NCBI GenBank assembly: GCA_018711005.1
Contig: DVIT01000012.1
Location: forward strand, 1 to 64,000
Reading direction: 5' to 3'
DNA length: 64,000 nucleotides
Source: Candidatus Scybalocola faecigallinarum
Lineage (GTDB): Bacteria; Bacillota; Clostridia; Lachnospirales; Lachnospiraceae
Shown: piece after piece, positions 26,314 to 37,832 of the stretch
Numbering within the stretch: the first letter of the stretch is position 1
Layout: every line of letters begins with the position of its first letter
The notes under the pieces: generated by a model
Seen by the model: the letters and a program-made list of their open reading frames with translations, nothing else
What the model was told of the DNA's origin: nothing
Databases searched by the model: none
Made by a program: the position numbers and the translations under genes

Positions 26314-26345
26314 TAATGAGTTTGACATGAACAGGAGGTTATTTC

Positions 26346-27938
26346 GTGGCTGATTTTAAGAAGGAGATCGAACGCCGCAGAACCTTTGCCATCATTTCCC
26401 ACCCTGATGCCGGTAAGACGACGTTGACGGAAAAGTTTCTTCTTTATGGCGGTGCGATCAATCTGGCCGGATCGGTAAAGGGAAAGAAAACGGCAAAGCA
26501 CGCGGTTTCCGACTGGATGGAAATTGAAAAAGAGAGAGGTATTTCTGTAACCTCGTCCGTTATGCAGTTTAATTATGACGGATATTGTATTAATATTCTG
26601 GATACTCCGGGACATCAGGATTTCTCAGAGGATACTTACCGTACCCTTATGGCGGCAGATTCTGCGGTCATGGTCATTGATGCGTCCAAAGGTGTGGAGG
26701 CCCAGACGATTAAGCTGTTTAAGGTATGCTTATTAAGGAATATTCCTATTTTTACATTTATAAATAAAATGGACCGTGAGGCCAGAGATCCCTTTGATCT
26801 TATGGATGAGATCGAGTCTGTGCTGGGTATTAAGACCTGCCCCATGAACTGGCCCATTGGAAACGGAAAGGATTTCCGGGGCGTTTATGACCGCAGGACC
26901 CGGCATATGCATGCATTTACCGCATTTGCCAACGGACAGAAGGCGGTGGATGACACGGATCTGACGCTGGATTCTCCGGAGATCACCGGCGTGATCGGTG
27001 ATGAGCTGTACGAGAAGCTTTTAGAGGATGTGGAGCTTTTAGACGGCGCCAGCAATGAGTTTAATATTAAGGAAGTGACCGAAGGAAAGCTGTCGCCGGT
27101 ATTTTTCGGCTCTGCGTTGACGAATTTCGGTATTGAGCTATTTTTAAATTACTTCCTTGAAATGACATCTCCCCCATTGCCAAGAGTTTCTGATGAAGGC
27201 GTGATCGATTCCTTTGATCCGGATTTTTCCGCCTTTGTATTTAAGATCCAGGCCAATATGAACAAGGCCCACAGAGACCGTATTGCCTTTATGCGTATTT
27301 GTTCCGGAAAGTTTGACGCAGGCATGGAGGTTTACCATGTCCAGGGCAATAAAAAGCAGAAGCTTCTTCAGCCCCAGCAGCTGATGGCATCTGAGCGTAA
27401 GGTCGTTTCCGAGGCTTATGCCGGAGACATTATCGGTGTTTTTGATCCGGGTATTTTCTCCATTGGAGACACTTTATGTGTTCCCGGAAAGAAATTTAGG
27501 TATGAAGGTATCCCTACATTCGCGCCGGAGCATTTTGCAAAGGTCCGTCAGGTGGATACCATGAAGCGTAAGCAGTTTATTAAAGGTATTTCTCAGATTG
27601 CTCAGGAAGGCGCCATCCAGATTTTCCAGGAGTATAATACGGGTATGGAAGAAATCATCGTGGGCGTTGTGGGCGTGCTCCAGTTTGATGTGCTGAAGCA
27701 CCGTCTCCAGTCTGAGTATGGGGTAGAGATCCGCATGGATATGATGCCTCATGAGTATATCCGCTGGATCGCCAATAAGGACGAGGTGGATGTATCTAAG
27801 ATCATTGGTACGTCAGATATGAAGCGTATTAAGGATCTGAAAGGAAATCCGCTGCTGCTGTTTATTCATGAATGGGCAGTTAATACAGTGCTGGATAAAA
27901 ATAAAGGCCTTCAGCTGACAGAGTTCGGCCGTTGGTAA
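26346..27938 (+). CDS. prfC: Peptide chain release factor 3
   Basis: A 530-aa translational GTPase. G1 is in ISHPDAGKTTLTEKFLL, G2/Switch I around ERGISVTSSVMQF, G3 in DTPGHQDFSED and G4 in FINKMDREARD. RF3 recycles RF1/RF2 after peptide release. The start is GTG 26346, 5-8 bases after CAGGAGG. It is monocistronic between its own consensus promoter and a terminator-like hairpin. Identification is firm because the sequence keeps the RF3-specific order and length. Confidence 0.96.
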   Translation: MADFKKEIERRRTFAIISHPDAGKTTLTEKFLLYGGAINLAGSVKGKKTAKHAVSDWMEIEKERGISVTSSVMQFNYDGYCINILDTPGHQDFSEDTYRTLMAADSAVMVIDASKGVEAQTIKLFKVCLLRNIPIFTFINKMDREARDPFDLMDEIESVLGIKTCPMNWPIGNGKDFRGVYDRRTRHMHAFTAFANGQKAVDDTDLTLDSPEITGVIGDELYEKLLEDVELLDGASNEFNIKEVTEGKLSPVFFGSALTNFGIELFLNYFLEMTSPPLPRVSDEGVIDSFDPDFSAFVFKIQANMNKAHRDRIAFMRICSGKFDAGMEVYHVQGNKKQKLLQPQQLMASERKVVSEAYAGDIIGVFDPGIFSIGDTLCVPGKKFRYEGIPTFAPEHFAKVRQVDTMKRKQFIKGISQIAQEGAIQIFQEYNTGMEEIIVGVVGVLQFDVLKHRLQSEYGVEIRMDMMPHEYIRWIANKDEVDVSKIIGTSDMKRIKDLKGNPLLLFIHEWAVNTVLDKNKGLQLTEFGRW

Positions 27939-27959
27939 TCATCAATTTATAGAAATTTC

Positions 27960-27999
27960 CAAGAAGCCCGCGGCTGATATGCCGGCGAGCTTCTTGTGT
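27960..27999 (+). terminator. Terminator of prfC
   Basis: CAAGAAGC (27960-27967) pairs with GCTTCTTG (27989-27996), extended inside by CGCGG/CCGGCG, and TGTTT follows. Confidence 0.6.
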
Positions 28000-28134
28000 T
28001 TATAATGATAATATAGTTTTTAAAAACTAATAATAAAGCAGCAGTATGTTTACACGTAGTATACACTCACATAAGGAGCCCCCTTCGGGGATACCTGAAT
28101 GGGCAGAAGTCGTGCCCGGGAAAAGGAGGAAAAT

Positions 28135-29013
28135 ATGAGTAAGGTTGCAGTGATCACGGACAGTAACAGCGGTATTACGCAAAGCCAGGCAAAGAAGCTG
28201 GGGATTCGGGTTCTTCCCATGCCATTTAATATTGGTGAAAAAACCTATTTTGAGGATATTGACCTGACCCAGGAGCAGTTTTATGAAATGCTTGGGGATG
28301 GAACGGATATTGCCACTTCCCAGCCTTCGCCGGAAAAGGTTCTGGATTTGTGGGATGAGCTGCTGAAGGATTATGATGAGATCGTTCATATTCCTATGTC
28401 CAGCGGTTTGTCCGGAACCTGCGACACAGCAAAAATGCTGGCGGCAGATTATGAGGACAGGGTATGGGTCGTGGATAATCATCGTATTTCCGTAACTCAG
28501 CGCCAGAGTACACTGGATGCTATTGCCCTGGCGAAAAAGGGATACAGCGGAAAAGAAATTCACGATATTTTAATGCGGGACCGTATGGAATCCAGTATTT
28601 ATATTATGGTGGATACGCTTAAGTATTTAAAGAAGGGCGGCCGGATCACCCCTGCGGCTGCGGCTTTAGGTACGCTGCTCCGGTTAAAGCCGGTGCTTCA
28701 GATCCAGGGAAAGAAGCTGGATGCTTTTGCTAAGGCCAGAACTGTAAAGCAGGCCCGCACCATTATGATCGATGCCATGAAAAAGGATCTGACGGAGCGT
28801 ATTGGAAATTCGCCTAAGGGAGAAAAGGTGTATTTGGAGATCGCCCATACACAGAACCAGGAACTGGCAGAGGAATTTCGTGAAGAAATCCGGAAAGATT
28901 TTCCCGATCATGATATTTATATTGCGCCCCTGTCCTTAAGCGTGGCCTGCCACATCGGGCCCGGGGCCCTGGCCATTGCCTGCTCAAGGATGATCCCGGA
29001 GCTGGAGAAATAA
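28135..29013 (+). CDS. DegV family fatty-acid-binding protein (paralogue 2)
   Basis: A 292-aa protein starting MSKVAVITDSNSGITQSQAKK. It shows the TSQPSPEKVLDLWDEL and IPMSSGLSGTCDTAKML motifs and a C-terminal ACHIGPGALAIA, all typical of DegV/FakB lipid-binding proteins. It is only moderately similar to paralogue 1, so the pair is not a recent duplication; the two may bind different fatty acids. AAAGGAGG precedes ATG 28135. It is followed at once by the rpoB promoter. Confidence 0.9.
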   Translation: MSKVAVITDSNSGITQSQAKKLGIRVLPMPFNIGEKTYFEDIDLTQEQFYEMLGDGTDIATSQPSPEKVLDLWDELLKDYDEIVHIPMSSGLSGTCDTAKMLAADYEDRVWVVDNHRISVTQRQSTLDAIALAKKGYSGKEIHDILMRDRMESSIYIMVDTLKYLKKGGRITPAAAALGTLLRLKPVLQIQGKKLDAFAKARTVKQARTIMIDAMKKDLTERIGNSPKGEKVYLEIAHTQNQELAEEFREEIRKDFPDHDIYIAPLSLSVACHIGPGALAIACSRMIPELEK

Positions 29014-29020
29014 AAAACTC

Positions 29021-29050
29021 TTGACAAATGATTCCATTTCATGTTAGAAT
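29021..29050 (+). promoter_or_regulatory. Promoter of rpoB-rpoC
   Basis: Perfect TTGACA (29021-29026) and TAGAAT (29045-29050) are 18 bp apart. A leader of about 100 bases without a terminator-like hairpin follows. Confidence 0.8.
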
Positions 29051-29159
29051 AATCTACTGCAATTAGCATGGGGAGCCAGGCCATTTCGCCGGAACCCTCT
29101 GTTGTTAAACTGCACAAAAGGAACTCGCACACAACGATTTAAGGGGTGAAAAACGTCTA

Positions 29160-32100
29160 ATGAATAGCAAACGAATTAAACCAGTTAAAGCCGGAAAAGG
29201 CATCCGCATGAGCTATTCTCATCGAAAAGAAGTTCTTGATATGCCCAACCTTATTGAGGTACAAAAGGATTCCTATAATTGGTTTCTGGAAAAGGGTCTC
29301 AAGGAAGTTTTCGATGATATATCTCCAATCGCTGACTACAGCGGTCATTTAAGTCTTGAGTTTACAGACTTCACATTATGTGAAGATGATGTTAAGTATA
29401 GCATTGAAGAATGCAAAGAGCGTGATGCAACGTATGCTGCTCCGCTGAAAGTAAAAGTCCGCCTTATTAATAAGGAAACGGATGAAATTAATGAACATGA
29501 GATCTTCATGGGCGATCTGCCCATTATGACAGAGACCGGTACCTTCGTGATCAACGGTGCTGAGCGTGTTATCGTCAGCCAGCTGGTACGTTCTCCCGGT
29601 ATCTACTATGGCATTGGCCATGATAAGATCGGTAAGCGTCTGTTTTCCTGTACCGTGATCCCAAACCGTGGTGCATGGCTGGAATATGAAACAGATTCCA
29701 ACGATGTGTTCTATGTGCGTGTGGACCGTACACGTAAGGTGCCTATTACTGTACTCATCCGTTCTCTGGGCATTGGCACAAACCAGGAGATCATCGATCT
29801 GTTCGGTGAGGAGCCTAAGATCCTTGCCAGCATGACAAAGGATACATCCGACAACTATCATGACGGCCTTCTGGAATTATATAAGAAGATCCGTCCCGGT
29901 GAGCCTTTATCTGTAGAAAGCGCGGAAAGCCTTATTAATGCCATGTTCTTCGATCCCAGAAGATATGACCTGGCAAAGGTAGGCCGCTATAAGTTTAATA
30001 AGAAACTGGCTTTAAAATACCGTATTAAAAACTTTACCCTGGCTGAGGATGTGGTTGATACCTCTACAGGAGAGATCCTGGCTGAGGCCGGTACTGTGAT
30101 CACAGAGGAACTGGCGGTTGCCATCCAGAACGCAGCCATCCCGGCAGTGTTTGTTACGAACGAGGAAGGCCGTAAGGTTAAGGTATTGTCCAATATGGCC
30201 GTAGACCTTTCCGCTTACGTGGATGTAGATCCGAGAGAGTTAGGCGTTACGGAACTGGTTTATTACCCTGTGCTTAAATCCATTTTGGACGAGTTTGATG
30301 ATATAGAAGATATTAAGAGAGCAATTAAGAAAAATGTTCATGAGCTTGTGCCTATGCATATTACAAAGGAAGATATTTTTGCTTCCATTAACTACAATAT
30401 GCATCTGGAATATGGCGTAGGAACCTCTGATGATATTGACCACTTAGGAAACCGCCGTATCCGTGCCGTAGGCGAGCTGCTCCAGAACCAGTACCGCATC
30501 GGTCTGTCAAGAATGGAGCGTGTTGTTCGCGAGCGTATGACGACTCAGGATCTGGAGGGTATTTCTCCGCAATCCCTGATCAACATTAAGCCGGTCACAG
30601 CAGCTGTGAAGGAATTCTTCGGAAGCTCCCAGCTGTCTCAGTTCATGGACCAGAACAACCCTCTGTCCGAGCTGACCCATAAGCGCCGTCTTTCCGCATT
30701 GGGCCCCGGCGGTCTGTCCCGTGACCGTGCCGGTTTCGAGGTGCGTGACGTTCACTATACCCATTATGGACGTATGTGCCCCATTGAGACCCCTGAAGGT
30801 CCCAACATCGGTCTGATCAACTCACTGGCATGCTATGCCCGGATCAACGAGTACGGTTTTGTAGAAGCGCCTTACCGTAAGGTGGATAAGACCGACCGTA
30901 TGAACCCGAGAGTTACCGATGAAGTTGTTTACCTTACAGCAGATGAAGAAGATAATTATATCGTGGCTCAGGCGAATGCGCCTCTGGATGAAGAAGGCCA
31001 CTTTATGGAACACAATGTATCCGGCCGTTACCGCGAGGAGACTTCCCAGTTTGCCCGTTCCAGGATCGACCTGATGGACGTATCGCCTAAGATGGTATTC
31101 TCTGTGGCTACATCCATGATCCCGTTCCTGGAAAACGACGATGCCAACCGTGCCCTCATGGGATCCAACATGCAGCGTCAGGCCGTGCCTTTGATGCTCA
31201 CGGATTCTTCCATTGTTGGTACAGGTATGGAAGGCAAAGCAGCAGTAGACTCCGGCGTATGCGTGATCGCAAAGCGCTCCGGTGTGGTTGAAAAGTCCTC
31301 TGCCAGCGAGATCATCGTTAAGACGGATGACGGAGACAGAGACCGCTATAAGCTGCTGAAATTTATCGGAAGCAACCAGGGTGCCTGCTACAACCAGCGC
31401 CCCATTGTTTATAAAAATGACCGTGTCCTTGCAGGGGACGTTCTTGCAGACGGTCCGTCCACCTATAATGGTGAGCTTGCTCTTGGTAAGAACCCTCTCA
31501 TCGGTTTCATGACCTGGGAAGGTTACAACTACGAGGATGCCGTACTCTTAAGCGAACGTCTTGTTCAGGAGGATGTGTACACATCCATCCATATTGCCGA
31601 GTATGAGGCAGAAGCCAGAGATACAAAGCTGGGACCGGAAGAAATCACAAGAGACGTTCCGGGTGTCGGCGACGACGCATTAAAGAACCTGGATGAGCGG
31701 GGAATCATCCGTGTAGGCGCCGAAGTGCGTGCCGGAGATATTCTTGTAGGTAAGGTTACACCGAAGGGTGAAACTGAGCTTACGGCAGAAGAACGTCTCC
31801 TTCGGGCTATCTTTGGTGAGAAGGCCCGTGAAGTCCGTGACACATCCTTAAAGGTGCCTCACGGCGAATATGGTATCATCCTGGATGCCAAAGTGTTTAC
31901 AAGAGAAAATGGCGACGAGCTGTCTCCTGGCGTTAATGAATGTGTCCGCGTTTATATTGCTCAGAAACGTAAGATTTCTGTTGGTGATAAGATGGCCGGC
32001 CGTCATGGTAACAAGGGTGTTGTTTCCCGCGTACTTCCTGTAGAAGACATGCCGTTCCTGCCCAACGGACGTCCTCTGGATATCGTCCTTAACCCTCTGG

Positions 32101-33008
32101 GTGTGCCTTCCCGTATGAATATCGGACAGGTGCTTGAGGTTCATCTGGGTCTTGCTGCCAAAGCTCTTGGCTTTAAGATCGAGACTCCGGTCTTTGACGG
32201 AGCCAACGAGGAAGATATTATGGATACTCTGGAAATGGCCAATGACTATGTAAACACTTCCTGGGAAGAATTTACTGAAAAATGGAAAGATAATCTGGAC
32301 CCGGGTGTTTATGATTATCTGGATAAAAATAAAGCTCACAGAGAAGAATGGAGAGGCGTGCCTATCAGCCGCACCGGTAAGATCACCCTTCGCGACGGCC
32401 GTACCGGCGAGGAATTTGACAGCCCGGTAACGGTAGGCTATATGCATTATCTTAAGCTCCACCATCTGGTTGATGATAAGATCCATGCACGTTCCACAGG
32501 TCCGTACTCTCTTGTAACACAGCAGCCTCTTGGCGGAAAGGCCCAGTTCGGCGGGCAGCGTTTCGGTGAGATGGAGGTTTGGGCGCTGGAAGCATACGGC
32601 GCATCCTATACCCTTCAGGAGATCCTGACCTTCAAGTCCGATGATGTGACCGGCCGTGTGAAAACCTATGAAGCCATCATTAAGGGCGAGAATGTCAGCG
32701 AGCCTGGTATTCCCGAATCCTTTAAGGTATTGCTTAAAGAGCTTCAGGCTCTGGCTCTGGATGTCCGTGTGCTGCGGGATGACCAGACCGAGGTTGAAAT
32801 CGGCGAAACCATCGATTATGGCGATGAGGATATTGCAAGTATCATGAATGGAAGCCATGATTTCGAGTATGATAATGATTCCATGGGCGATTATGGCTAT
32901 AAAGAGCAGGAGCTTGACGACAATAATGAGCTGATCGATGTGGAAGAATCTGATGATGATTTCGACGACTATTTCGACAGCAGCAGTGATTCCGATTTAG
33001 ATGACTAA
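29160..33008 (+). CDS. rpoB: DNA-directed RNA polymerase subunit beta
   Basis: A 1282-aa subunit with the complete conserved core. The rifampicin pocket reads [19 protein letters not shown] then [19 protein letters not shown], identical to the sensitive form at the positions usually mutated (Asp516, His526, Ser531 in E. coli numbering). Catalytic-region motifs [19 protein letters not shown] and the C-terminal [19 protein letters not shown] are present. The C-terminus carries an acidic tail rich in Asp/Ser. Here rpoB starts from its own promoter, not from the rplJL operon. rpoC follows after 17 bases. Confidence 0.98.
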   Translation: MNSKRIKPVKAGKGIRMSYSHRKEVLDMPNLIEVQKDSYNWFLEKGLKEVFDDISPIADYSGHLSLEFTDFTLCEDDVKYSIEECKERDATYAAPLKVKVRLINKETDEINEHEIFMGDLPIMTETGTFVINGAERVIVSQLVRSPGIYYGIGHDKIGKRLFSCTVIPNRGAWLEYETDSNDVFYVRVDRTRKVPITVLIRSLGIGTNQEIIDLFGEEPKILASMTKDTSDNYHDGLLELYKKIRPGEPLSVESAESLINAMFFDPRRYDLAKVGRYKFNKKLALKYRIKNFTLAEDVVDTSTGEILAEAGTVITEELAVAIQNAAIPAVFVTNEEGRKVKVLSNMAVDLSAYVDVDPRELGVTELVYYPVLKSILDEFDDIEDIKRAIKKNVHELVPMHITKEDIFASINYNMHLEYGVGTSDDIDHLGNRRIRAVGELLQNQYRIGLSRMERVVRERMTTQDLEGISPQSLINIKPVTAAVKEFFGSSQLSQFMDQNNPLSELTHKRRLSALGPGGLSRDRAGFEVRDVHYTHYGRMCPIETPEGPNIGLINSLACYARINEYGFVEAPYRKVDKTDRMNPRVTDEVVYLTADEEDNYIVAQANAPLDEEGHFMEHNVSGRYREETSQFARSRIDLMDVSPKMVFSVATSMIPFLENDDANRALMGSNMQRQAVPLMLTDSSIVGTGMEGKAAVDSGVCVIAKRSGVVEKSSASEIIVKTDDGDRDRYKLLKFIGSNQGACYNQRPIVYKNDRVLAGDVLADGPSTYNGELALGKNPLIGFMTWEGYNYEDAVLLSERLVQEDVYTSIHIAEYEAEARDTKLGPEEITRDVPGVGDDALKNLDERGIIRVGAEVRAGDILVGKVTPKGETELTAEERLLRAIFGEKAREVRDTSLKVPHGEYGIILDAKVFTRENGDELSPGVNECVRVYIAQKRKISVGDKMAGRHGNKGVVSRVLPVEDMPFLPNGRPLDIVLNPLGVPSRMNIGQVLEVHLGLAAKALGFKIETPVFDGANEEDIMDTLEMANDYVNTSWEEFTEKWKDNLDPGVYDYLDKNKAHREEWRGVPISRTGKITLRDGRTGEEFDSPVTVGYMHYLKLHHLVDDKIHARSTGPYSLVTQQPLGGKAQFGGQRFGEMEVWALEAYGASYTLQEILTFKSDDVTGRVKTYEAIIKGENVSEPGIPESFKVLLKELQALALDVRVLRDDQTEVEIGETIDYGDEDIASIMNGSHDFEYDNDSMGDYGYKEQELDDNNELIDVEESDDDFDDYFDSSSDSDLDD

Positions 33009-33025
33009 AGAAGGGAGTGCCATAT

Positions 33026-36000
33026 ATGCCTGAAACAAAAACCAATGAAACCACATACCAGCCGATGACATTTGATGCCATCAAGATTGGTCTGGCTTCA
33101 CCTGAAAAGATTAGACAGTGGTCTCACGGCGAAGTTAAAAAGCCGGAAACCATTAATTACAGAACATTAAAGCCGGAAAAAGACGGTCTGTTCTGTGAGC
33201 GGATCTTCGGGCCCAGCAAAGACTGGGAGTGCCACTGCGGCAAGTACAAAAAGATCCGTTATAAAGGCGTAGTTTGTGACCGCTGCGGCGTTGAGGTCAC
33301 AAAATCCAGTGTGCGCCGTGAACGTATGGGACATATTGAATTGGCAGCTCCGGTATCCCATATCTGGTATTTTAAAGGAATCCCAAGCCGTCTTGGCCTG
33401 ATCCTGGATATGTCTCCCAGAAATCTGGAGAAAGTCCTGTATTTTGCTTCTTATGTTGTACTTGATAAGGGCGAAACGGACCTTCAGGAAAAGCAGGTGC
33501 TTTCTGAAAAAGAATATCAGGAAGCTTACGACAAATACGGCAACAGTTTTCGTGCCGGCATGGGCGCTGAGTCTATCCAGGAGCTGTTAAAACGTATTGA
33601 CCTGGATAAAGATGCGGAAACTCTTAAAAGAGAGTTAAAGGATGCTTCCGGCCAGAAGCGTGCCCGCATCATTAAGCGTCTGGAAGTTGTAGAAGCTTTC
33701 AGAAGCTCCGGAAACCGTCCGGAGTGGATGATCCTGGATGTGATCCCGGTCATTCCTCCCGACATCCGTCCGATGGTACAGTTAGACGGCGGACGTTTTG
33801 CAACGTCTGACTTAAATGACCTGTACCGCAGGATCATTAACAGAAATAACCGTTTAAAGAGACTGTTAGAGCTTGGCGCTCCGGATATTATCGTGCGCAA
33901 CGAAAAGCGTATGCTTCAGGAAGCTGTGGACGCCCTTATTGATAACGGCCGCCGCGGCCGTCCTGTAACAGGACCTGGCAACAGAGCCTTAAAGTCTCTG
34001 TCCGATATGCTTAAAGGTAAGCAGGGACGTTTCCGTCAGAACCTTTTAGGTAAGCGTGTTGACTATTCCGGACGTTCCGTTATCGTTGTAGGTCCCGAGT
34101 TAAAGATCTACCAGTGCGGTCTGCCTAAGGAAATGGCCATTGAGCTGTTTAAGCCTTTTGTTATGCGTCAGCTTGTTGCTCAGGGTCTGGCCCATAACAT
34201 TAAGTCCGCTAAGAAGATGGTAGAACGCCTTCAGCCGGAAGTATGGGATGTATTAGAGGATGTTATTAAAGAACATCCGGTAATGCTTAACCGTGCCCCG
34301 ACGCTCCACCGTCTCGGTATCCAGGCTTTCGAGCCGATCCTTGTAGAAGGTAAGGCGATTAAGCTCCATCCTCTGGTTTGTACTGCGTTCAACGCGGACT
34401 TTGACGGTGACCAGATGGCTGTCCATGTACCGTTATTTGTGGAAGCACAGGCAGAGTGCCGTTTCCTGCTCCTGTCTCCAAACAACTTGTTAAAGCCGTC
34501 TGACGGCGGTCCTGTGGCTGTTCCTTCTCAGGATATGGTCCTTGGTATTTACTACCTGACCCTGGATAAGCCGGGCGACATTGGCGAAGGCAAGTTCTTC
34601 AAGAGCATGAATGAAGCTATTTTAGCTTACGAAAATAAATACATTACCCTCCACTCCAAGATCAAGGTGCGCCGTGAAGGCATGATCAATGGAGAGCATG
34701 TGGTAAGAACCATTGAGACCACCCTGGGACGTCTCCTCTTTAATGAGATCATTCCTCAGGATCTGGGCTTTGTAGACCGGAGCAATCCGGACAACTATTT
34801 CCTGCCGGAGGTTGATTTCCTTGTTGGCAAGAAACAGTTAAAGAAGATCATTGACAAGCTGATCAATAATCATGGTGCAACAAAGACTGCAGAAGTGCTG
34901 GATGATATTAAGTCCATCGGTTATAAGTATTCCACCATCGGCGCCCTGACCGTATCCATTTCCGATATGACAGTGCCTAAGGAGAAAAAGGATTACCTGG
35001 CTGAGGCTGAAAAGACCATCGAAGCGATCACAAAGAACTTCCGCCGTGGTCTTGTAACTGAGGAAGAACGTTATAAGGCTGTTATCGAAGCATGGAAGAA
35101 TGCCGATGATAAGATCACAAACGCCCTGCTGACAGGTCTTGATAAATACAACAACATCTTCATGATGGCGGACTCCGGTGCCCGTGGTTCTAACCAGCAG
35201 ATCAAACAGCTGGCCGGTATGCGTGGTCTTATGGCCGATACATCCGGACGTACCATCGAGCTGCCTATCAAGTCCAACTTCCGTGAAGGTCTTGACGTAC
35301 TGGAATACTTTATTTCCGCCCATGGCGCCCGTAAAGGTCTTTCCGATACCGCGCTGCGTACCGCTGACTCCGGTTACCTTACCCGCCGTCTCGTAGACGT
35401 TTCTCAGGATCTTATTGTCCGTGAAACGGATTGCTGCGAGGAAGGCAGAGAGATCCCGGGTATGTGGATCGAGGCGTTTACCGACGGCCGTGAAATGATC
35501 GAAAGCCTTGAGGACCGTATGACAGGACGTTATGCGGCTCAGGATATTGTTCATCCGGAAACCGGCGAAGTGATCGTAAAGGCCAACCATATGATCACAC
35601 CGAAGCGTGCCGCTAAAGTTGTGGCTGCAGGCATTGACCGGGTGAAGATCCGTACTGTGCTGTCCTGTAAGTCCCATATTGGTGTGTGTGCCAAGTGCTA
35701 CGGCGCTAACATGGCTACCGGCCAGGCTGTACAGGTAGGCGAGGCTGTTGGTATTATTGCGGCTCAGTCCATTGGTGAGCCTGGTACACAGCTGACCATG
35801 CGTACCTTCCACAGCGGCGGTGTTGCCGGCGATGATATTACCCAGGGTCTTCCCCGTGTCGAGGAGCTTTTCGAGGCACGTAAGCCGAAGGGTCTTGCCA
35901 TTATCGCTGAGTTTGCCGGTGTGGCAACCATTAAAGATACAAAGAAGAAACGTGAAGTTATCGTAACCAATGACGAGACCGGAGAATCCAAGGCATACCT

Positions 36001-36844
36001 TATTCCTTACGGTTCCCGTATCAAAGCCATTGACGGACAGCACCTTGAGGCCGGCGATGAGCTGACTGAAGGTAGCATTAATCCTCACGACCTGTTAAAG
36101 ATCAAGGGCGTGCGTGCTGTTCAGGATTATATGATCCGCGAGGTTCAGCGTGTATACCGTCTCCAGGGCGTTGAGATCAACGATAAGCACGTTGAGGTGA
36201 TCGTACGTCAGATGCTGAAGAAGATCCGTATTGAAAACAGCGGAGATACGGATTATCTTCCGGGCACACTGGTGGATGTCCTTGACTTTGAGGAGATCAA
36301 CGAAAACCTTGTGGATGCCGGCAAGAAGCCTGCTGAGGGTACTCAGGTAATGCTGGGTATTACAAAGGCATCTCTGGCTACAAACTCCTTCCTGTCTGCC
36401 GCTTCCTTCCAGGAGACTACAAAAGTCCTGACAGAAGCTGCCATTAAGGGCAAGGTTGACCCGCTGATCGGTCTTAAGGAGAACGTGCTGATTGGTAAGC
36501 TGATTCCTGCCGGTACCGGTATGAAGCGCTACCGCAGCGTGAAGCTGGATACAGACGAAGCTTTTGCAGCTGAAATGGAAAAGAAGCGTCTGGAAGAAGA
36601 AGCTCTGATGCGTGCTGTGGAAGAACAGAAGGCTGCCGAGAAGGCAGAACGGGCTCAGAAAGCAGCAGAAAAAGCTGCCCAGGAAGCTGCGGCTCAGGCT
36701 GCTGAGGACGGAGAGGAGCTTTCGGATGAAGAAGTATCCGGGGATGAAAATATTTTAGATCCAATGGATATGGATACAGAGGAAATCCTGTCTGAAGATG
36801 CAGATTCCCAGGATGACGCTGAAGATAACGACACTGAGGAATAA
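33026..36844 (+). CDS. rpoC: DNA-directed RNA polymerase subunit beta'
   Basis: A 1272-aa subunit. The N-terminal zinc site ([14 protein letters not shown]), the catalytic [15 protein letters not shown] with its three Mg-binding Asp, the trigger-loop region, and the second zinc site ([23 protein letters not shown]) are all seen. The C-terminal tail after the family end is Ala/Glu-rich and then acidic ([36 protein letters not shown]), likely a disordered or helical extension. ATG 33026 follows AAGGGAG; a GTG 9 bases earlier overlaps that site. It ends before a nested palindrome that probably stops transcription. Confidence 0.98.
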   Translation: MPETKTNETTYQPMTFDAIKIGLASPEKIRQWSHGEVKKPETINYRTLKPEKDGLFCERIFGPSKDWECHCGKYKKIRYKGVVCDRCGVEVTKSSVRRERMGHIELAAPVSHIWYFKGIPSRLGLILDMSPRNLEKVLYFASYVVLDKGETDLQEKQVLSEKEYQEAYDKYGNSFRAGMGAESIQELLKRIDLDKDAETLKRELKDASGQKRARIIKRLEVVEAFRSSGNRPEWMILDVIPVIPPDIRPMVQLDGGRFATSDLNDLYRRIINRNNRLKRLLELGAPDIIVRNEKRMLQEAVDALIDNGRRGRPVTGPGNRALKSLSDMLKGKQGRFRQNLLGKRVDYSGRSVIVVGPELKIYQCGLPKEMAIELFKPFVMRQLVAQGLAHNIKSAKKMVERLQPEVWDVLEDVIKEHPVMLNRAPTLHRLGIQAFEPILVEGKAIKLHPLVCTAFNADFDGDQMAVHVPLFVEAQAECRFLLLSPNNLLKPSDGGPVAVPSQDMVLGIYYLTLDKPGDIGEGKFFKSMNEAILAYENKYITLHSKIKVRREGMINGEHVVRTIETTLGRLLFNEIIPQDLGFVDRSNPDNYFLPEVDFLVGKKQLKKIIDKLINNHGATKTAEVLDDIKSIGYKYSTIGALTVSISDMTVPKEKKDYLAEAEKTIEAITKNFRRGLVTEEERYKAVIEAWKNADDKITNALLTGLDKYNNIFMMADSGARGSNQQIKQLAGMRGLMADTSGRTIELPIKSNFREGLDVLEYFISAHGARKGLSDTALRTADSGYLTRRLVDVSQDLIVRETDCCEEGREIPGMWIEAFTDGREMIESLEDRMTGRYAAQDIVHPETGEVIVKANHMITPKRAAKVVAAGIDRVKIRTVLSCKSHIGVCAKCYGANMATGQAVQVGEAVGIIAAQSIGEPGTQLTMRTFHSGGVAGDDITQGLPRVEELFEARKPKGLAIIAEFAGVATIKDTKKKREVIVTNDETGESKAYLIPYGSRIKAIDGQHLEAGDELTEGSINPHDLLKIKGVRAVQDYMIREVQRVYRLQGVEINDKHVEVIVRQMLKKIRIENSGDTDYLPGTLVDVLDFEEINENLVDAGKKPAEGTQVMLGITKASLATNSFLSAASFQETTKVLTEAAIKGKVDPLIGLKENVLIGKLIPAGTGMKRYRSVKLDTDEAFAAEMEKKRLEEEALMRAVEEQKAAEKAERAQKAAEKAAQEAAAQAAEDGEELSDEEVSGDENILDPMDMDTEEILSEDADSQDDAEDNDTEE

Positions 36845-36897
36845 ATAAGCTCCGCCGGGCGTATGTTTTTGACAGAACCTGCGGTGAATGATAAGTG

Positions 36898-37025
36898 AAA
36901 AAATACTCCCTTCCATTTATAATATGGTGATAACAGGGGCAAATCGATATACTTTTTCATGGCTTCATGAAAAAGTATATCGGCTTGGCCCGCAAAACAC
37001 CGTATCGGAAGGGAGTATTTTTTTT
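36898..37025 (+). terminator. Nested perfect palindrome after rpoC, with T-run and the next gene's RBS
   Basis: Outer arms AAATACTCCCTTCC (36901-36914) and GGAAGGGAGTATTT (37007-37020) pair perfectly and run into a T-tract ending at 37025. Inside, CGATATACTTTTTCATG (36945-36961) and its exact complement (36966-36982) form a 17-bp stem with a 4-base loop. The right outer arm also holds AAGGGAG, the ribosome binding site of the gene starting at 37026. Confidence 0.75.
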
Positions 37026-37751
37026 ATGAGAGATTGGATCGTGGGACAAGGTGTGGTTGTCTATGTTTTTGCCGGATGTCTGTTTGCAGGTCTTGTGTCG
37101 GCGTTTATAGCCAATCACGGATATAAAAAATATATCCGTGAATCGGAGATCATGGGCAGTACCCAAAACCGGCTGCTTAAGTACATAAAACTGAAATTCG
37201 GCAGTTATTATAAGCTGAACATGCGTCCTCAGGACAGCCGGGCGCTGACCAGGCATTACCTGTATAAATGCCGGGTGGGCTTTTTTAATGTTATGACATG
37301 GATCAAAATATCTAAATTTGCCGCCGGTGTTATGGCGGCAGCGGCGCTGGTGGATCTTATATGGCTGCTGGATCAGGGGAGAAGCCCGGAAGATATGATG
37401 TCCATGATCTGCTGCTGCCTTGTGGGTCTGGGACTTTTATATATGCAGCACCGGATTTACGATTTTCCCGAAAAACGGAACATGCTTGAATGGTATCTGA
37501 TGGATTATTTAGAAAATTTTCTGAAAAATAAGATCGAATCTGCCCCAGGCAATACTGCAGCGGCCCGGGATGGGGCCGGAAGCAGAACCCCTGAAAAACA
37601 GCCTGTATTTGGAGAGGGGCAGGAGCCTGCGGCCGCGGCAGCCAGAGCGCCTAAAACAGGGCCTGATCCTGTGATCCGGCAGGAAAGCCGGGAGGAGGAC
37701 GATGATCTGGATGCAAGGATCGTATCGGATATATTAAAAGAATTTTTATAA
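37026..37751 (+). CDS. Membrane protein of unknown function
   Basis: A 241-aa protein I do not recognise. It has an N-terminal membrane helix (VVVYVFAGCLFAGLVSAFIA), a basic cytoplasmic loop, two further helices (FAAGVMAAAALVDLIWLL and MICCCLVGLGLLYMQH), and a low-complexity Ala/Pro/Glu-rich C-terminal tail ending in a short amphipathic segment (DARIVSDILKEFL). The frame is open upstream to 36888, but ATG 37026 is the only start with a ribosome binding site (AAGGGAG). That site is buried in the right arm of the preceding palindrome, so expression may need the structure to open. It lies alone between rpoC and the pgi promoter. Confidence 0.7.
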   Translation: MRDWIVGQGVVVYVFAGCLFAGLVSAFIANHGYKKYIRESEIMGSTQNRLLKYIKLKFGSYYKLNMRPQDSRALTRHYLYKCRVGFFNVMTWIKISKFAAGVMAAAALVDLIWLLDQGRSPEDMMSMICCCLVGLGLLYMQHRIYDFPEKRNMLEWYLMDYLENFLKNKIESAPGNTAAARDGAGSRTPEKQPVFGEGQEPAAAAARAPKTGPDPVIRQESREEDDDLDARIVSDILKEFL

Positions 37752-37797
37752 TTGCTCCCAACTGTTTGAACCGTTGAGAAAAATTTACTAAATTTCA

Positions 37798-37826
37798 TTT
37801 ACAATTATTTGTCTATTTGCTATTAT
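37798..37826 (+). promoter_or_regulatory. Promoter of pgi
   Basis: TTTACA (37798-37803) and TATTAT (37821-37826) are 17 bp apart. The predicted start near 37833 leaves a leader of about 165 bases. Confidence 0.7.
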
Positions 37827-37832
37827 TAAATT

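Noticed and set aside
29051-29159. rpoB leader as a riboswitch or attenuator
   Set aside because: I saw no strong stem, no T-run and no known leader motif in it.
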